A DNA stretch of 46,575 nt, taken from positions 1 through 46,575 of the forward strand of contig PWXV01000188.1 in NCBI GenBank assembly GCA_003568415.1, read 5' to 3'. Positions within the stretch are counted from its first letter, which is position 1. Every line of letters starts with the position of its first letter. The notes beneath the pieces were generated by a model that saw only the letters and a list, made by a program, of their open reading frames with translations, did not search any database and was not told the DNA's origin. This document shows, piece by piece, positions 7,078 to 15,463 of this stretch. Position numbers and translations under genes: made by a program. The DNA comes from Ignavibacteriales bacterium (lineage in GTDB: Bacteria; Bacteroidota; Ignavibacteria; T3Sed10-11).

Positions 7078-8148
7078 TTAATCTACATATACATCGGTAT
7101 ACAGGTCATCGAGCGGTGGTTCTTCGCTCTCTTCTGCGTACTCGATCGCTTCGTTAACGGTTTTCTTAATTTCTTCGTCCATACTCTTCAAATCTTCATC
7201 GGAAAGAATGTCCTCTTTCTTTAAAAGCTCCCCGAAATTAACTATCGGGTCTTTCGCCTTCATCTCTTCCACTTCTTCCTTTGTACGGTAATGACCGTGA
7301 ATCGGATCGGACATCGAATGACCGCGGAAACGATACGTACGTGCTTCAAGAAACGTGGGGGTGTGTTCGTTCCGTGCACGGTCAACAGCTTCTTTTGTTT
7401 TTTTATACACATCGATGATATCCATACCATCGACAACGTCGCGCGGCATATCGTATGCCGAAGCACGTTCGTAGATATCCCACACAGCAAATGCCCGCTC
7501 AAAAGCAGTACCCATACCGTAACGGTTATTTTCGCAAACATACACAACGGGCAGTTTCCATAATGCAGCCATATTTAAGGTTTCATGGAAAACGCCCTGA
7601 TTTGCAGCGGCATCACCGAAGTAACAAACCGTCACATCCTGCTCCGCTCTATATTTTGATGCGAAAGCAAAACCGGCAGCGAGCGGAATATGACCACCAA
7701 CGATGGCGTGTCCGCCCATCATACGTTTTTCTGCATCGAAAAGGTGCATCGATCCGCCTTTTCCCCGCGAGCAGCCGGTAACCTTACCGAACAACTCTGC
7801 CATTACCTCGTTTGCAGAAATTCCACGCACGAGCGCGTGGCCATGATCACGGTATGCCGTCAAAAAGTAATCCTTTTCACGGGTTGCAGCATTGCCACCG
7901 ACGGCGACGGCTTCCTGTCCGTTATACAGATGGCAAAAACCCATGATCTTTTCCAATCCATACATCTGTGCTGCCTTTTCTTCAAATCTTCTAATGAGCA
8001 GCATATCCTTATACATCTGTATTAATTTTTCCTCGGATAGGTCTACTCCCTTTAACGGATCTTTTTGTTTAGATAGTGTTTTTTTTATCGGTTTGTCAAA
8101 TGAAGATTCTTTCTTCTTGTTTTTTTTAGGTGCAGCAGATTTCGCCAT
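7078..8148 (-). CDS. pdhA: Pyruvate dehydrogenase E1 alpha subunit
   Basis: 356 residues. It binds thiamine diphosphate and starts pyruvate oxidation with the beta subunit. After a Lys-rich extension of about 35 residues come YKDMLLIRRFEEKAAQMYG, GFCHLYNGQEAVAVG and YRDHGHALVRG. The phosphorylation-loop region reads YRFRGHSMSDP. The ThDP/Mg motif reads GDAAANQGVFHE ... ENNRYGMGT: the usual GDG is GDA here, a small change at a conserved site, while the Asp ligand and the closing NN are kept. Context (E1 beta, E2 next, lipA upstream) supports pyruvate as substrate. It starts 67 bases after lipA. The decarboxylase subunit of acetoin dehydrogenase is the main alternative and less likely. Confidence 0.92.
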   Translation of the reverse strand: MAKSAAPKKNKKKESSFDKPIKKTLSKQKDPLKGVDLSEEKLIQMYKDMLLIRRFEEKAAQMYGLEKIMGFCHLYNGQEAVAVGGNAATREKDYFLTAYRDHGHALVRGISANEVMAELFGKVTGCSRGKGGSMHLFDAEKRMMGGHAIVGGHIPLAAGFAFASKYRAEQDVTVCYFGDAAANQGVFHETLNMAALWKLPVVYVCENNRYGMGTAFERAFAVWDIYERASAYDMPRDVVDGMDIIDVYKKTKEAVDRARNEHTPTFLEARTYRFRGHSMSDPIHGHYRTKEEVEEMKAKDPIVNFGELLKKEDILSDEDLKSMDEEIKKTVNEAIEYAEESEEPPLDDLYTDVYVD

Positions 8149-8215
8149 TCGTTTCTCCTGTTTAAGTAATAAGTTGGTTCAAGAAAAATAATATCAATTA
8201 CAGATCAGCATTTTA

Positions 8216-9112
8216 TCATACGTGTTTCTCGGCATGATACGAACTCCGGACAAGCGGTCCCGACTCGACGTGTTTAAACCCCATCCCGCGTCCTTTTTCA
8301 CGGTACATCGTAAATTCATCCGGATGAACGTAACGTTCGATCGGAAGATGATTTTTTGTCGGTTGGAGGTACTGACCGATGGTAAGGATATCGCACTCAA
8401 CATCACGGAGGTCCTGCATTAGTTCAAGAACTTCATTAGGATTTTCCCCGATGCCGACCATTATACCGCTTTTCGTGAGGAAGTTTCGCTTCTTTGCCCT
8501 ACGTAATAATTCAAGTGATTGCTTATACTTTGCCTGCGGTCTCACGATACGGTACAATCGAGGTACCGTCTCAACATTATGATTCAAGACGTCCGGTTGT
8601 GCATCGAGCACTATGGTTAGTGCTTCTTCAGATCCTTTAAAGTCGGGGATCAATACTTCGATCTTGCAGCCGGGTACTTCTTCACGGATAAGCCGGATGG
8701 TTTCGGCAAAGATCGGTGCACCGCCGTCTTTTCGTTCATCGCGGTTTACCGATGTGATTACTGTGTGACGTAACCCCATCTGCTTCACTGCATCGGCAAC
8801 CCGCCGCGGTTCATCCCAATCAAGGATTCCGGGTCGACCGGTTTTCACTGCACAGAACCCGCAACTACGCGTACACGTATCGCCGAGTATCATAAACGTT
8901 GCGGTTCCGGCACTCCAGCACTCACCCATATTCGGGCACCGCGCCTCTTCACACACGGTGTGAAGCCGCTGCTGACCGACCAGGTTTTTAATTTTTGAAT
9001 ATTGCTCACCGCCGGGTACGCGCGCTTTCAACCACTCTGGACGCCGCCGCTTGGGCTCCTCCGCTGTCGTGTTTGCTTGGTGTATCGGTGTTTCCTGTAT
9101 TATAAATGTCAT
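8216..9112 (-). CDS. lipA: Lipoyl synthase
   Basis: 298 residues; a radical-SAM enzyme that inserts two sulfurs into octanoyl groups on E2 and GcvH. Both iron-sulfur motifs are present. The auxiliary cluster ligands are in [12 protein letters not shown] (near residue 54), and the SAM cluster is in CTRSCGFC (near 80). The C-terminal RSSYHAEK with the auxiliary-cluster serine is intact. GIMVGIGE and [21 protein letters not shown] are also family-typical. It lies inside the block of its own target proteins, between the branched-chain E2 and pdhA. The 108 bases before it hold heptad repeats. With lipB at 14721 this gives the full LipB-LipA endogenous pathway; no lplA is visible here. Confidence 0.97.
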   Translation of the reverse strand: MTFIIQETPIHQANTTAEEPKRRRPEWLKARVPGGEQYSKIKNLVGQQRLHTVCEEARCPNMGECWSAGTATFMILGDTCTRSCGFCAVKTGRPGILDWDEPRRVADAVKQMGLRHTVITSVNRDERKDGGAPIFAETIRLIREEVPGCKIEVLIPDFKGSEEALTIVLDAQPDVLNHNVETVPRLYRIVRPQAKYKQSLELLRRAKKRNFLTKSGIMVGIGENPNEVLELMQDLRDVECDILTIGQYLQPTKNHLPIERYVHPDEFTMYREKGRGMGFKHVESGPLVRSSYHAEKHV

Positions 9113-9146
9113 TTCTTTGTTTTGTGTTTTGTATAGTTATGTTACT

Positions 9147-9218
9147 AGTTATCGGTTATCGGTTAACAGTCGGTCATCGTAAGTTTACAAATAACTAATA
9201 ACTATTAACCATTAACTT
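9147..9218. repeat. Inverted heptad repeat blocks
   Basis: Between lipA and the E2 gene, AGTTATC, GGTTATC, GGTTAAC run in phase (9147-9167). After 23 bases an opposite-orientation block follows: ATAACTA, ATAACTA, TTAACCA, TTAACTT (9191-9218). The second block is roughly the reverse complement of the first, so the pair could fold into a long imperfect hairpin. The unit resembles the AGGTATC/AGGTAAC units at 702-715. Confidence 0.75.
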
Positions 9219-9220
9219 AA

Positions 9221-10495
9221 TCATATATTCTGCTTAACATCAAAATTCTCCAGGTTCTCAACCACGTTCTGCAGGAACATCCCGCCAAGCGCGCCGTCGA
9301 TCAAACGATGGTCGTACGACATACTGATATATACCATCGGTTTGATCGCGATCATATCGTCAACAACAACCGGTCGTTTCTTGATAGCACCCACACCGAG
9401 TATGGCAAGCTGCGGTTGATTGATGATCGGTGTTCCCCACAGGTTACCGAAGATACCGGGATTGGTTATGGTAAAAGTACCACCCTGTACATCTTCTGGA
9501 TTTAATTTTTTATTCCTGGCACGTACCGCGAGGTCGTTTACCGCACGTGCAATACCGGTAAGATTTTTCTCGTCGGCATTTTTAATAACGGGAACGATCA
9601 AACCATTCTCAAGCGCGACCGCAACCCCGATATTAATATATTTTTTCATCAATATTTTATCGCCCTCAATCGATGCGTTAATCATCGGGTATTTTTTCAA
9701 CGCTTTGATAACTGCATCGACCATAAACGGCGTGTAGGTCAGCTTAAATCCTTCTCGCTTCTCAAATGTCCCCTTGTGCTTTTCACGGAATGCATATATG
9801 CGTGACATATCCGCTTCGGTAACCGAGCTGACGTGCGGAGAGGTCTTCACACTTTGCACCATATGGTCGGCGATCTTCTTGCGCATGGTATCCATCGCCA
9901 CAACATCAACACCGTCGCGTGAGACTTCGACCTGTGGTGCGGCAGGTTCCGGTGCCGGCCGCTCTTCAACTTTACCCGCTTTTTTGTCCTCGATATACTT
10001 AAGTATATCTTTTTTAGTTACCCGGCCGCCGGCCCCCGAACCCGGAACGTTTTCAAGCTCTGCCATACTAACATTTTCTTTACGCGCTATGTTCAAAACA
10101 AGTGGTGAATAGAACCGGTCTTTCGGTTTATCTTCTTTCGGAGCCGGTGCAGCAGAGGGTTCTGATTTCGGTTCTGCCGCTTCTTCGACAGGCTCCGGTT
10201 CCTTTTCTTCTGCCGGTGCTTCCTGCTGTGCCTCCTGCTGAACCTCACCGTTCCCCTCGGTCTCAATGTGTGCAATCACTGTCTGCACCTCGACGGTTTC
10301 GTTTTCCTCAACGAGTATTTTCTTGAGCGTACCCGATGTCGGAGACGGAATTTCTGAATCCACCTTATCGGTACTTATTTCAAGCAGTGTTTCATCTTTC
10401 TGTACTTGATCGCCGATTTTTTTGTGCCACTTGACAACTGTTCCTTCGGCAATGCTCTCGCCCATCTGGGGCATAACAACTTCAACGGTAGCCAT
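9221..10495 (-). CDS. bkdB: Branched-chain 2-oxoacid dehydrogenase E2
   Basis: 424 residues; lipoyl-bearing acyltransferase. The lipoyl domain is at residues 1-78 with MPQMGESIAEGTVVKWHK and the lipoyl lysine K44 in EISTDKVDSEIPSP, the pattern of the branched-chain/2-oxoglutarate class. An Ala/Pro/Glu linker covers 82-127. The subunit-binding domain is at about 129-170 (YSPLVLNIARKENVSMAELE, GAGGRVTKKDI). The catalytic domain ends with SYDHRLIDGALGG, catalytic H396. It follows the matching E1 beta by 47 bases. A 2-oxoglutarate role cannot be excluded from sequence alone, but separate E1 alpha and beta genes next to it fit a branched-chain complex. Confidence 0.85.
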   Translation of the reverse strand: MATVEVVMPQMGESIAEGTVVKWHKKIGDQVQKDETLLEISTDKVDSEIPSPTSGTLKKILVEENETVEVQTVIAHIETEGNGEVQQEAQQEAPAEEKEPEPVEEAAEPKSEPSAAPAPKEDKPKDRFYSPLVLNIARKENVSMAELENVPGSGAGGRVTKKDILKYIEDKKAGKVEERPAPEPAAPQVEVSRDGVDVVAMDTMRKKIADHMVQSVKTSPHVSSVTEADMSRIYAFREKHKGTFEKREGFKLTYTPFMVDAVIKALKKYPMINASIEGDKILMKKYINIGVAVALENGLIVPVIKNADEKNLTGIARAVNDLAVRARNKKLNPEDVQGGTFTITNPGIFGNLWGTPIINQPQLAILGVGAIKKRPVVVDDMIAIKPMVYISMSYDHRLIDGALGGMFLQNVVENLENFDVKQNI

Positions 10496-10542
10496 AGGGA
10501 TCTGGGATTTTTATTGATTATTTAATATTGTTTGTTGATTAT

Positions 10543-11520
10543 TTAAAATTCTAAGAGTTCTTTTACAACCTGCACTACTTTTTTCTTGTTCGGTAAAAAT
10601 TCTTCTTCGAGCGTCGGCGCATAAGGTACGGGTGTATCAAGCGAGCCCATTCTTTTTATGGGGGCATCGAGATACTCGAACGCATGCTCCGTAATAAAAG
10701 CAGATATTTCGCCTCCGATACCACCTGTTACTGTGTCCTCATGAAGAATGAAAACCTTATTCGTTTTCTTTACACTTTCAAGTATTGTTTCTTTATCGAA
10801 CGGCATCAGTGACCGGAGATCGAGTACTTCGATAGTGTACCCGTCATTATTCGCTATTTCTTTTGCTGCGTCGAGTGCTATATGCACTGTCGGTCCGTAG
10901 GTGACTATCGTTGCGTCTTCACCTTCACGTTTTAGGTCCGCTTTGCCGATCGGTACTTCATAATCATCCGACGGGACATCACCTTTTATCCGGCGGTATA
11001 AATACTTATACTCAAAATAAAGAACCGGATCGGGATCGCGTATCGCTGCTTTCATTAAACCTTTTGCATCATATGGTGTTGACGGAGCTACAAGTTTCAA
11101 ACCGGGTTGATGAAAAAACCACGCTTCCGGATTTCTCGAATGAAACGGTCCGCCATGAATATTGCCGCCGGCAGGTAAACGCACCACCATCGGCACCGGC
11201 AATCCCCACCGGTAATGAGTCGTTGCGGTATTGTTCACAAGCTGATTGAATCCGCATGTTACAAAATCGGCAAACTGCATCTCTGCTACCGGTCGCATGC
11301 CAACCAATGCAGCACCCGTCGCTGCACCGATTATAGCAGATTCGGCAAGTACGGTATCAATGACACGGTCTTCGCCGAACTTATCAACAAACCCCTTCGT
11401 CACTTTAAATGCGCCGCCGTAATCGGCAATATCTTCACCAAGGAGAAATACCTCCTTGTCGCGCTCCATTTCTTCCCAGAGCGCAGAAGAAATTGCTTCT
11501 ATGTAGGTTTGTATCGGCAT
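10543..11520 (-). CDS. bkdAB: Branched-chain 2-oxoacid dehydrogenase E1 beta
   Basis: 325 residues. Together with the next gene upstream it forms the thiamine-dependent E1 that decarboxylates 2-oxo acids from Val, Leu and Ile. YIEAISSALWEEMERDKEVF, LLGEDIADYGGAFKVTKGF and the DTVLAESAIIGAATGAALVG segment mark the N-terminal domain. RLPAGGNIHGGPFHSRNPEA is the branched-chain-type counterpart of the pyruvate RGPNG segment. YFEYKYLYRRIKGDVP is characteristic of 2-oxoisovalerate dehydrogenase beta subunits. The C-terminal domain has HEDTVTGGIGGEI. It starts 2 bases after the alpha gene, so the two are translationally coupled. Confidence 0.87.
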   Translation of the reverse strand: MPIQTYIEAISSALWEEMERDKEVFLLGEDIADYGGAFKVTKGFVDKFGEDRVIDTVLAESAIIGAATGAALVGMRPVAEMQFADFVTCGFNQLVNNTATTHYRWGLPVPMVVRLPAGGNIHGGPFHSRNPEAWFFHQPGLKLVAPSTPYDAKGLMKAAIRDPDPVLYFEYKYLYRRIKGDVPSDDYEVPIGKADLKREGEDATIVTYGPTVHIALDAAKEIANNDGYTIEVLDLRSLMPFDKETILESVKKTNKVFILHEDTVTGGIGGEISAFITEHAFEYLDAPIKRMGSLDTPVPYAPTLEEEFLPNKKKVVQVVKELLEF

Positions 11521-11522
11521 AG

Positions 11523-12548
11523 TTACGGTTTTGCAAATACCCCATCGGTTACTTCGGAGCCGTGCGGATATGATTCCTTGACCGCTTCTTCTGCGGCTTC
11601 ACCGAGTTTCCGGTTTATGGTGTCGTAAATATTTTCTTTTTTACTGTCGCCAATAATATTCCACTCGAACAACTTCTTTTCAAATTGTTCCACGGGGTCG
11701 CGTTCCCGCCAGCGGTCAAACATTTCTTCCGGCACATACGATGCATCGTCATGCGCCGAATGACCATGCATTCGCATCGTTACCGACTCGATTATCGTGG
11801 GCCCTTCACCTGCCCGTGCACGATCGACTGCTTTACGGGTTTCGGTATAAACGTTAAGTACATTCGTACCGTCAATGGTTATTCCGTGTATACCGTACCC
11901 GATTGCCCGGTCGGATAGCTTTTCACAGGCATATTGTTTGTGCACCGGTGTTGAATACGCAAATTGATTGTTCTCGATAATAACTATTAACGGAAGCTTC
12001 ATCACCGATGCCATAGCCAGGGCTTCATGAAAATCACCCACGTTGCTTCCGCCATCACCTATATACGTAAGCACGACCGATTCTTCTTTTCTGTTTTTTG
12101 CCGCAAGTGCAACTCCGTTTGCAACCGGGATCATAGCTCCGAGATGACTGATGTTACCATAGATACGGAGTTCTGTGTCGGCATAATGACCGGTACCATC
12201 GCGTCCCCGGGTTAATCCACTCCCGCGGGCAAGGTGCTGTAGGTACAATTGCAGCGGTGTTTGACCTTTAACAAAGTGTGCCCCGATATCACGATGCATC
12301 GGGAACAGATAATCTTTTTGCCCCAGCGCATAACAACTACCGACGGAAGTTGCCTCATTGCCCCGTCCGGTATATGCACCGCCAACGATCTTACCCTGCC
12401 GGTAGAGTTTTAAGATGGAATTCTCAAACTCACGCGTGAGCACCATAAAATAATACAATCGTTCTGCATCATCCTCGGTGAGGTTGAGACGCTCAAGATC
12501 CGCGGGTAATGTTTCTATCGATTTTTCTTTTACACCGGTTACGGTCAT
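11523..12548 (-). CDS. bkdAA: Branched-chain 2-oxoacid dehydrogenase E1 alpha
   Basis: 341 residues. The ThDP/Mg motif is intact: YIGDGGSNVGDFHEAL ... IENNQFAYSTP. Other family segments are YFMVLTREFENSILKLYRQG (near residue 31), GRGNEATSVGSCYALG, MHRDIGAHFVKGQTPLQLYL, DGTGHYAD and RMHGHSAHDDASYVP. The last is the region phosphorylated in the mitochondrial homologue. It lies 53 bases downstream of the fused E1 gene and directly upstream of its beta partner, all in the same direction. It is shorter than pdhA and lacks the Lys-rich N-terminal extension. Confidence 0.85.
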   Translation of the reverse strand: MTVTGVKEKSIETLPADLERLNLTEDDAERLYYFMVLTREFENSILKLYRQGKIVGGAYTGRGNEATSVGSCYALGQKDYLFPMHRDIGAHFVKGQTPLQLYLQHLARGSGLTRGRDGTGHYADTELRIYGNISHLGAMIPVANGVALAAKNRKEESVVLTYIGDGGSNVGDFHEALAMASVMKLPLIVIIENNQFAYSTPVHKQYACEKLSDRAIGYGIHGITIDGTNVLNVYTETRKAVDRARAGEGPTIIESVTMRMHGHSAHDDASYVPEEMFDRWRERDPVEQFEKKLFEWNIIGDSKKENIYDTINRKLGEAAEEAVKESYPHGSEVTDGVFAKP

Positions 12549-12601
12549 ACTTCGTTATCAGATTAATCAAATTAAGATAAAACTAGTATACATTGGTTTT
12601 A

Positions 12602-14689
12602 CTAAAAATCAGCCAGATCCCGCAATGCTTTCGAAATATCAGCTTCACCCGGCAGCATATCCTGTTCGAGCGGCGGTGAGTACGGAACCGGTGAATCCTT
12701 TGCGGCAACACGCTTGATAGGACCGTCGAGATATTGGAAACAGGTGTCGGCAATACGTGCTGCAATTTCACCACCAAAGCCGCCGGTATATGTGTCTTCG
12801 TGTACTATGAGAACTTTACCGGTCTTTTTCACTGAATTATATATCGCCTCTTCATCAAGCGGGTTCAACGTTCGCAGGTCGATCACTTCAACACTTACAT
12901 CTTCAAGTTTTTTTGCTGCTGCCAGTGTACGGTGTACCATCATGCCGTACGTTATTACAGTAATGTCGTCACCCTCCTGATTCACATTTGCCACACCGAA
13001 AGGCATGAGATAATCTTTATCCGGTTCGGGTGCAGCGGCAAATCCCTGCCGGTACATACCCTTATGTTCGAGGAATAAGACCGGGTCGTTTTCACGGCAA
13101 GCAGTCTTTAAGAGTGCCTTTGCATCTGCACCGTTTGAAGGGAATACAACACGAATACCGGGTATGTGCGTGAAGAATGATTCAATCGATTGACTGTGAT
13201 ATAATCCGCCGCGAATATAGCCACCCACCGCAACACGGATAACCATCGGACACGCAAAGTTACCGTTTGCCCGGTAGCGCAACATAGCTACTTCATCCCG
13301 CAACTGCATGAACGCTGGCCAGATATAATCACCAAACTGTATCTCAACCACCGGTTTAAAACCCCGGACTGCGAGACCGAATGCCGTACCGATAATACTT
13401 GCCTCGGCAAGCGGTGAATTAAAAACGCGCTCCCAGCCGAATTTATCGGTGAGTCCTTTTGTCGCGGTGAACACGCCGCCCTTTTTCCCCGCAACATCTT
13501 CACCGTAGATCAACATCTTCGGGTTATGCTCCATCTCTTCGGCAAGTGCATGATTAACTGCATCCACAAGAACGACGGGTTTTCCACCTGTATCTTCAGG
13601 ATCATGGTAATTTTCTTTTTTTACTTGTAACTCGGGAGCGTAAACATGCAGTTGAGATGTTTCCGGTTCCGGCAGCGGTCGTGATTCAGCCCAATCTGCA
13701 GCTTTATCTACAAGTTCTTTTATTTCCGTTCGGATTTTTTCAATATCTTTTTCGGTGAGAATCCCTTCGCTGACCAGGAATTTTTCCATCTTTGGTATGG
13801 GGTCGCGTTTTTTATCTTCTTCAATTTCGGCCGGATCACGGTATTTTTTGTGATCATCCGACGATGAGTGCGGAAACAAACGAACGAGATCGGCATGGAT
13901 AAGACTCGGTCCCTTTCCACTTCGTGCATTGGCAACTGCTTCCTGAGCTACCCGGTATGATTCAAAAAAGTTTGTACCGTCGGTAAGGTACCGGTTTAAT
14001 CCTTTATACCCCTTTACCATCTCATATACCGATTCGCCTGTGGTTTGCTCCTTACGGGTTACGGAGATGGCATACTTATTATCCTGAATAAGAAAAATTA
14101 CCGGTAGCAGTTCACGGCTTGCCCAGTTGATCGCCTCGTGAAATTCTCCCTCGCTTGTAGTTCCCTCACCTGAGGAAACATATACAACTTCATCGGTTCC
14201 ATCTTTCACTGCACCAAGTGCTGTGCCAACTGCTTGCAAAAATTGCGTACCGGTAGGGCTTGACTGTGCAACGATACGCAAATCCTTATCACCATAGTGA
14301 GCAGGCATTTGACGTCCGCCCGAGCTTTTACCTTCAGCGCGGTGCATTGTCTCGAGAAAAATTTCTTCAGGAGTTGAACCGTATTGCAATGAAAATGCGA
14401 TATCACGATAATATGGGTATGCCCAGTCGTGACCGGGCTTCATCGCCCGTGCAGTAGCAATCTGTGCCGCTTCGTGCCCTGAACCGCCGATGTGGAAGAA
14501 TGCTTTCCCCTGCCGCAAAAGAATCATTGTCTTATCATCCATCATGCGGGATGTAAGCATCATTCTATATACATCGATTGTTTGCTTTTCATCAAGTCCT
14601 AATTCTTTTATCGCTTTAATCGATGCTTTACCGTCTTTTCCCTTTGCCACGGTTTCCTCAACCACATTTTTATTTGTCTGAGCAGACAT
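12602..14689 (-). CDS. Fused alpha-beta 2-oxoacid dehydrogenase E1
   Basis: 695 residues: an E1 alpha domain (about 1-350) joined to an E1 beta domain (about 365-695) in one frame. The alpha half has YRMMLTSRMMDDKTMILLRQ, GSGHEAAQIATARAM and SSGEGTTSEGEFHEAI ... IQDNKYAISVT. The ThDP/Mg motif is therefore GEG...DN instead of GDG...NN. The beta half has GEDVAGKKGGVFTATKGL, SPLAEASIIGTAFGLAVRG, VGGYIRGGLYHSQSIESFFT and HEDTYTGGFGGEIAAR. Such fusions are common in Bacteroidetes and are usually annotated as 2-oxoisovalerate dehydrogenase; the substrate is not proven. No dedicated E2 accompanies it: it lies between lipB and the branched-chain genes. ATG 14689 has a GGGAGG ribosome site. Confidence 0.9.
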   Translation of the reverse strand: MSAQTNKNVVEETVAKGKDGKASIKAIKELGLDEKQTIDVYRMMLTSRMMDDKTMILLRQGKAFFHIGGSGHEAAQIATARAMKPGHDWAYPYYRDIAFSLQYGSTPEEIFLETMHRAEGKSSGGRQMPAHYGDKDLRIVAQSSPTGTQFLQAVGTALGAVKDGTDEVVYVSSGEGTTSEGEFHEAINWASRELLPVIFLIQDNKYAISVTRKEQTTGESVYEMVKGYKGLNRYLTDGTNFFESYRVAQEAVANARSGKGPSLIHADLVRLFPHSSSDDHKKYRDPAEIEEDKKRDPIPKMEKFLVSEGILTEKDIEKIRTEIKELVDKAADWAESRPLPEPETSQLHVYAPELQVKKENYHDPEDTGGKPVVLVDAVNHALAEEMEHNPKMLIYGEDVAGKKGGVFTATKGLTDKFGWERVFNSPLAEASIIGTAFGLAVRGFKPVVEIQFGDYIWPAFMQLRDEVAMLRYRANGNFACPMVIRVAVGGYIRGGLYHSQSIESFFTHIPGIRVVFPSNGADAKALLKTACRENDPVLFLEHKGMYRQGFAAAPEPDKDYLMPFGVANVNQEGDDITVITYGMMVHRTLAAAKKLEDVSVEVIDLRTLNPLDEEAIYNSVKKTGKVLIVHEDTYTGGFGGEIAARIADTCFQYLDGPIKRVAAKDSPVPYSPPLEQDMLPGEADISKALRDLADF

Positions 14690-14720
14690 GCAAAACCTCC
14701 CGATTTATGATCTGCATTAA

Positions 14721-15437
14721 TTAAACTGCTTCTTGTTGTTTACCAATTGCAGGATGCGCTGCAATTTCAGATTTCTCTACCCGGGTCAATACAACATCAA
14801 ATACTTCCTCAAACTCCTTAACCAGAAACGGAAGCACCTGATGAATTTTTATCTCCTGATTGAGAACATCCGTCATCGATGTTACACCTTTATGAAAAAT
14901 ACCGCACGGTATTATTTTACCGAAATACGTCAGATCGGTATTTACATTGAATGCAAATCCATGCATTGTGACCCATCGGCTTACTTTTATTCCTATCGCT
15001 GCGATTTTTTCGCCGCCGACCCACACACCGGTTTCGCCGTTTGAGCGTATTCCGGCTATATCAAAATGTTTTAATGTTCGAATCAGCACTTCTTCCAGCT
15101 GGCGCAAATACCAGTGAATATCTTTCCTGTACCGTTCAAGGTTCAATATCGGATACCCAACAATCTGTCCGGGACCGTGATATGTTATATCACCACCTCT
15201 GTCGATTGCGTAATACTCGGCTCCGGCTTGCTTGAGATCATTATCATTCGCGAGCAAATGATCTGCGTTCCCTCCTTTACCGAGTGTAAAAACATGATTA
15301 TGTTCGTTTACCAAGAATATATCTTCACGACGTTCTTCAGCCACAGCCGAATGCAGTGATCTCTGTAAATCCCACACTTCACCAAAGTGTGTTCGACCAA
15401 GATCACAATAATGAACGATATGTCGATCTTGTTGCAC
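14721..15437 (-). CDS. lipB: Octanoyl-[ACP]:protein N-octanoyltransferase
   Basis: 238 residues. It transfers octanoate from acyl carrier protein to the lipoyl lysine of E2 and GcvH, the step before LipA. RGGDITYHGPGQIVGYPILN (near residue 80) is the family signature. The catalytic pair is visible as Lys in KIAAIGIKVSRWVTMHGFAF and Cys in GKIIPCGIFHKGVTSM. The start is GTG at 15437: AGGT lies 7 bases upstream and no in-frame ATG occurs before conserved sequence. It sits 26 bases after lpd and 31 bases before the fused E1, in the same transcription unit. Confidence 0.96.
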   Translation of the reverse strand: MQQDRHIVHYCDLGRTHFGEVWDLQRSLHSAVAEERREDIFLVNEHNHVFTLGKGGNADHLLANDNDLKQAGAEYYAIDRGGDITYHGPGQIVGYPILNLERYRKDIHWYLRQLEEVLIRTLKHFDIAGIRSNGETGVWVGGEKIAAIGIKVSRWVTMHGFAFNVNTDLTYFGKIIPCGIFHKGVTSMTDVLNQEIKIHQVLPFLVKEFEEVFDVVLTRVEKSEIAAHPAIGKQQEAV

Positions 15438-15463
15438 TCTGCTACCTGTCTCTTTTATATAGA

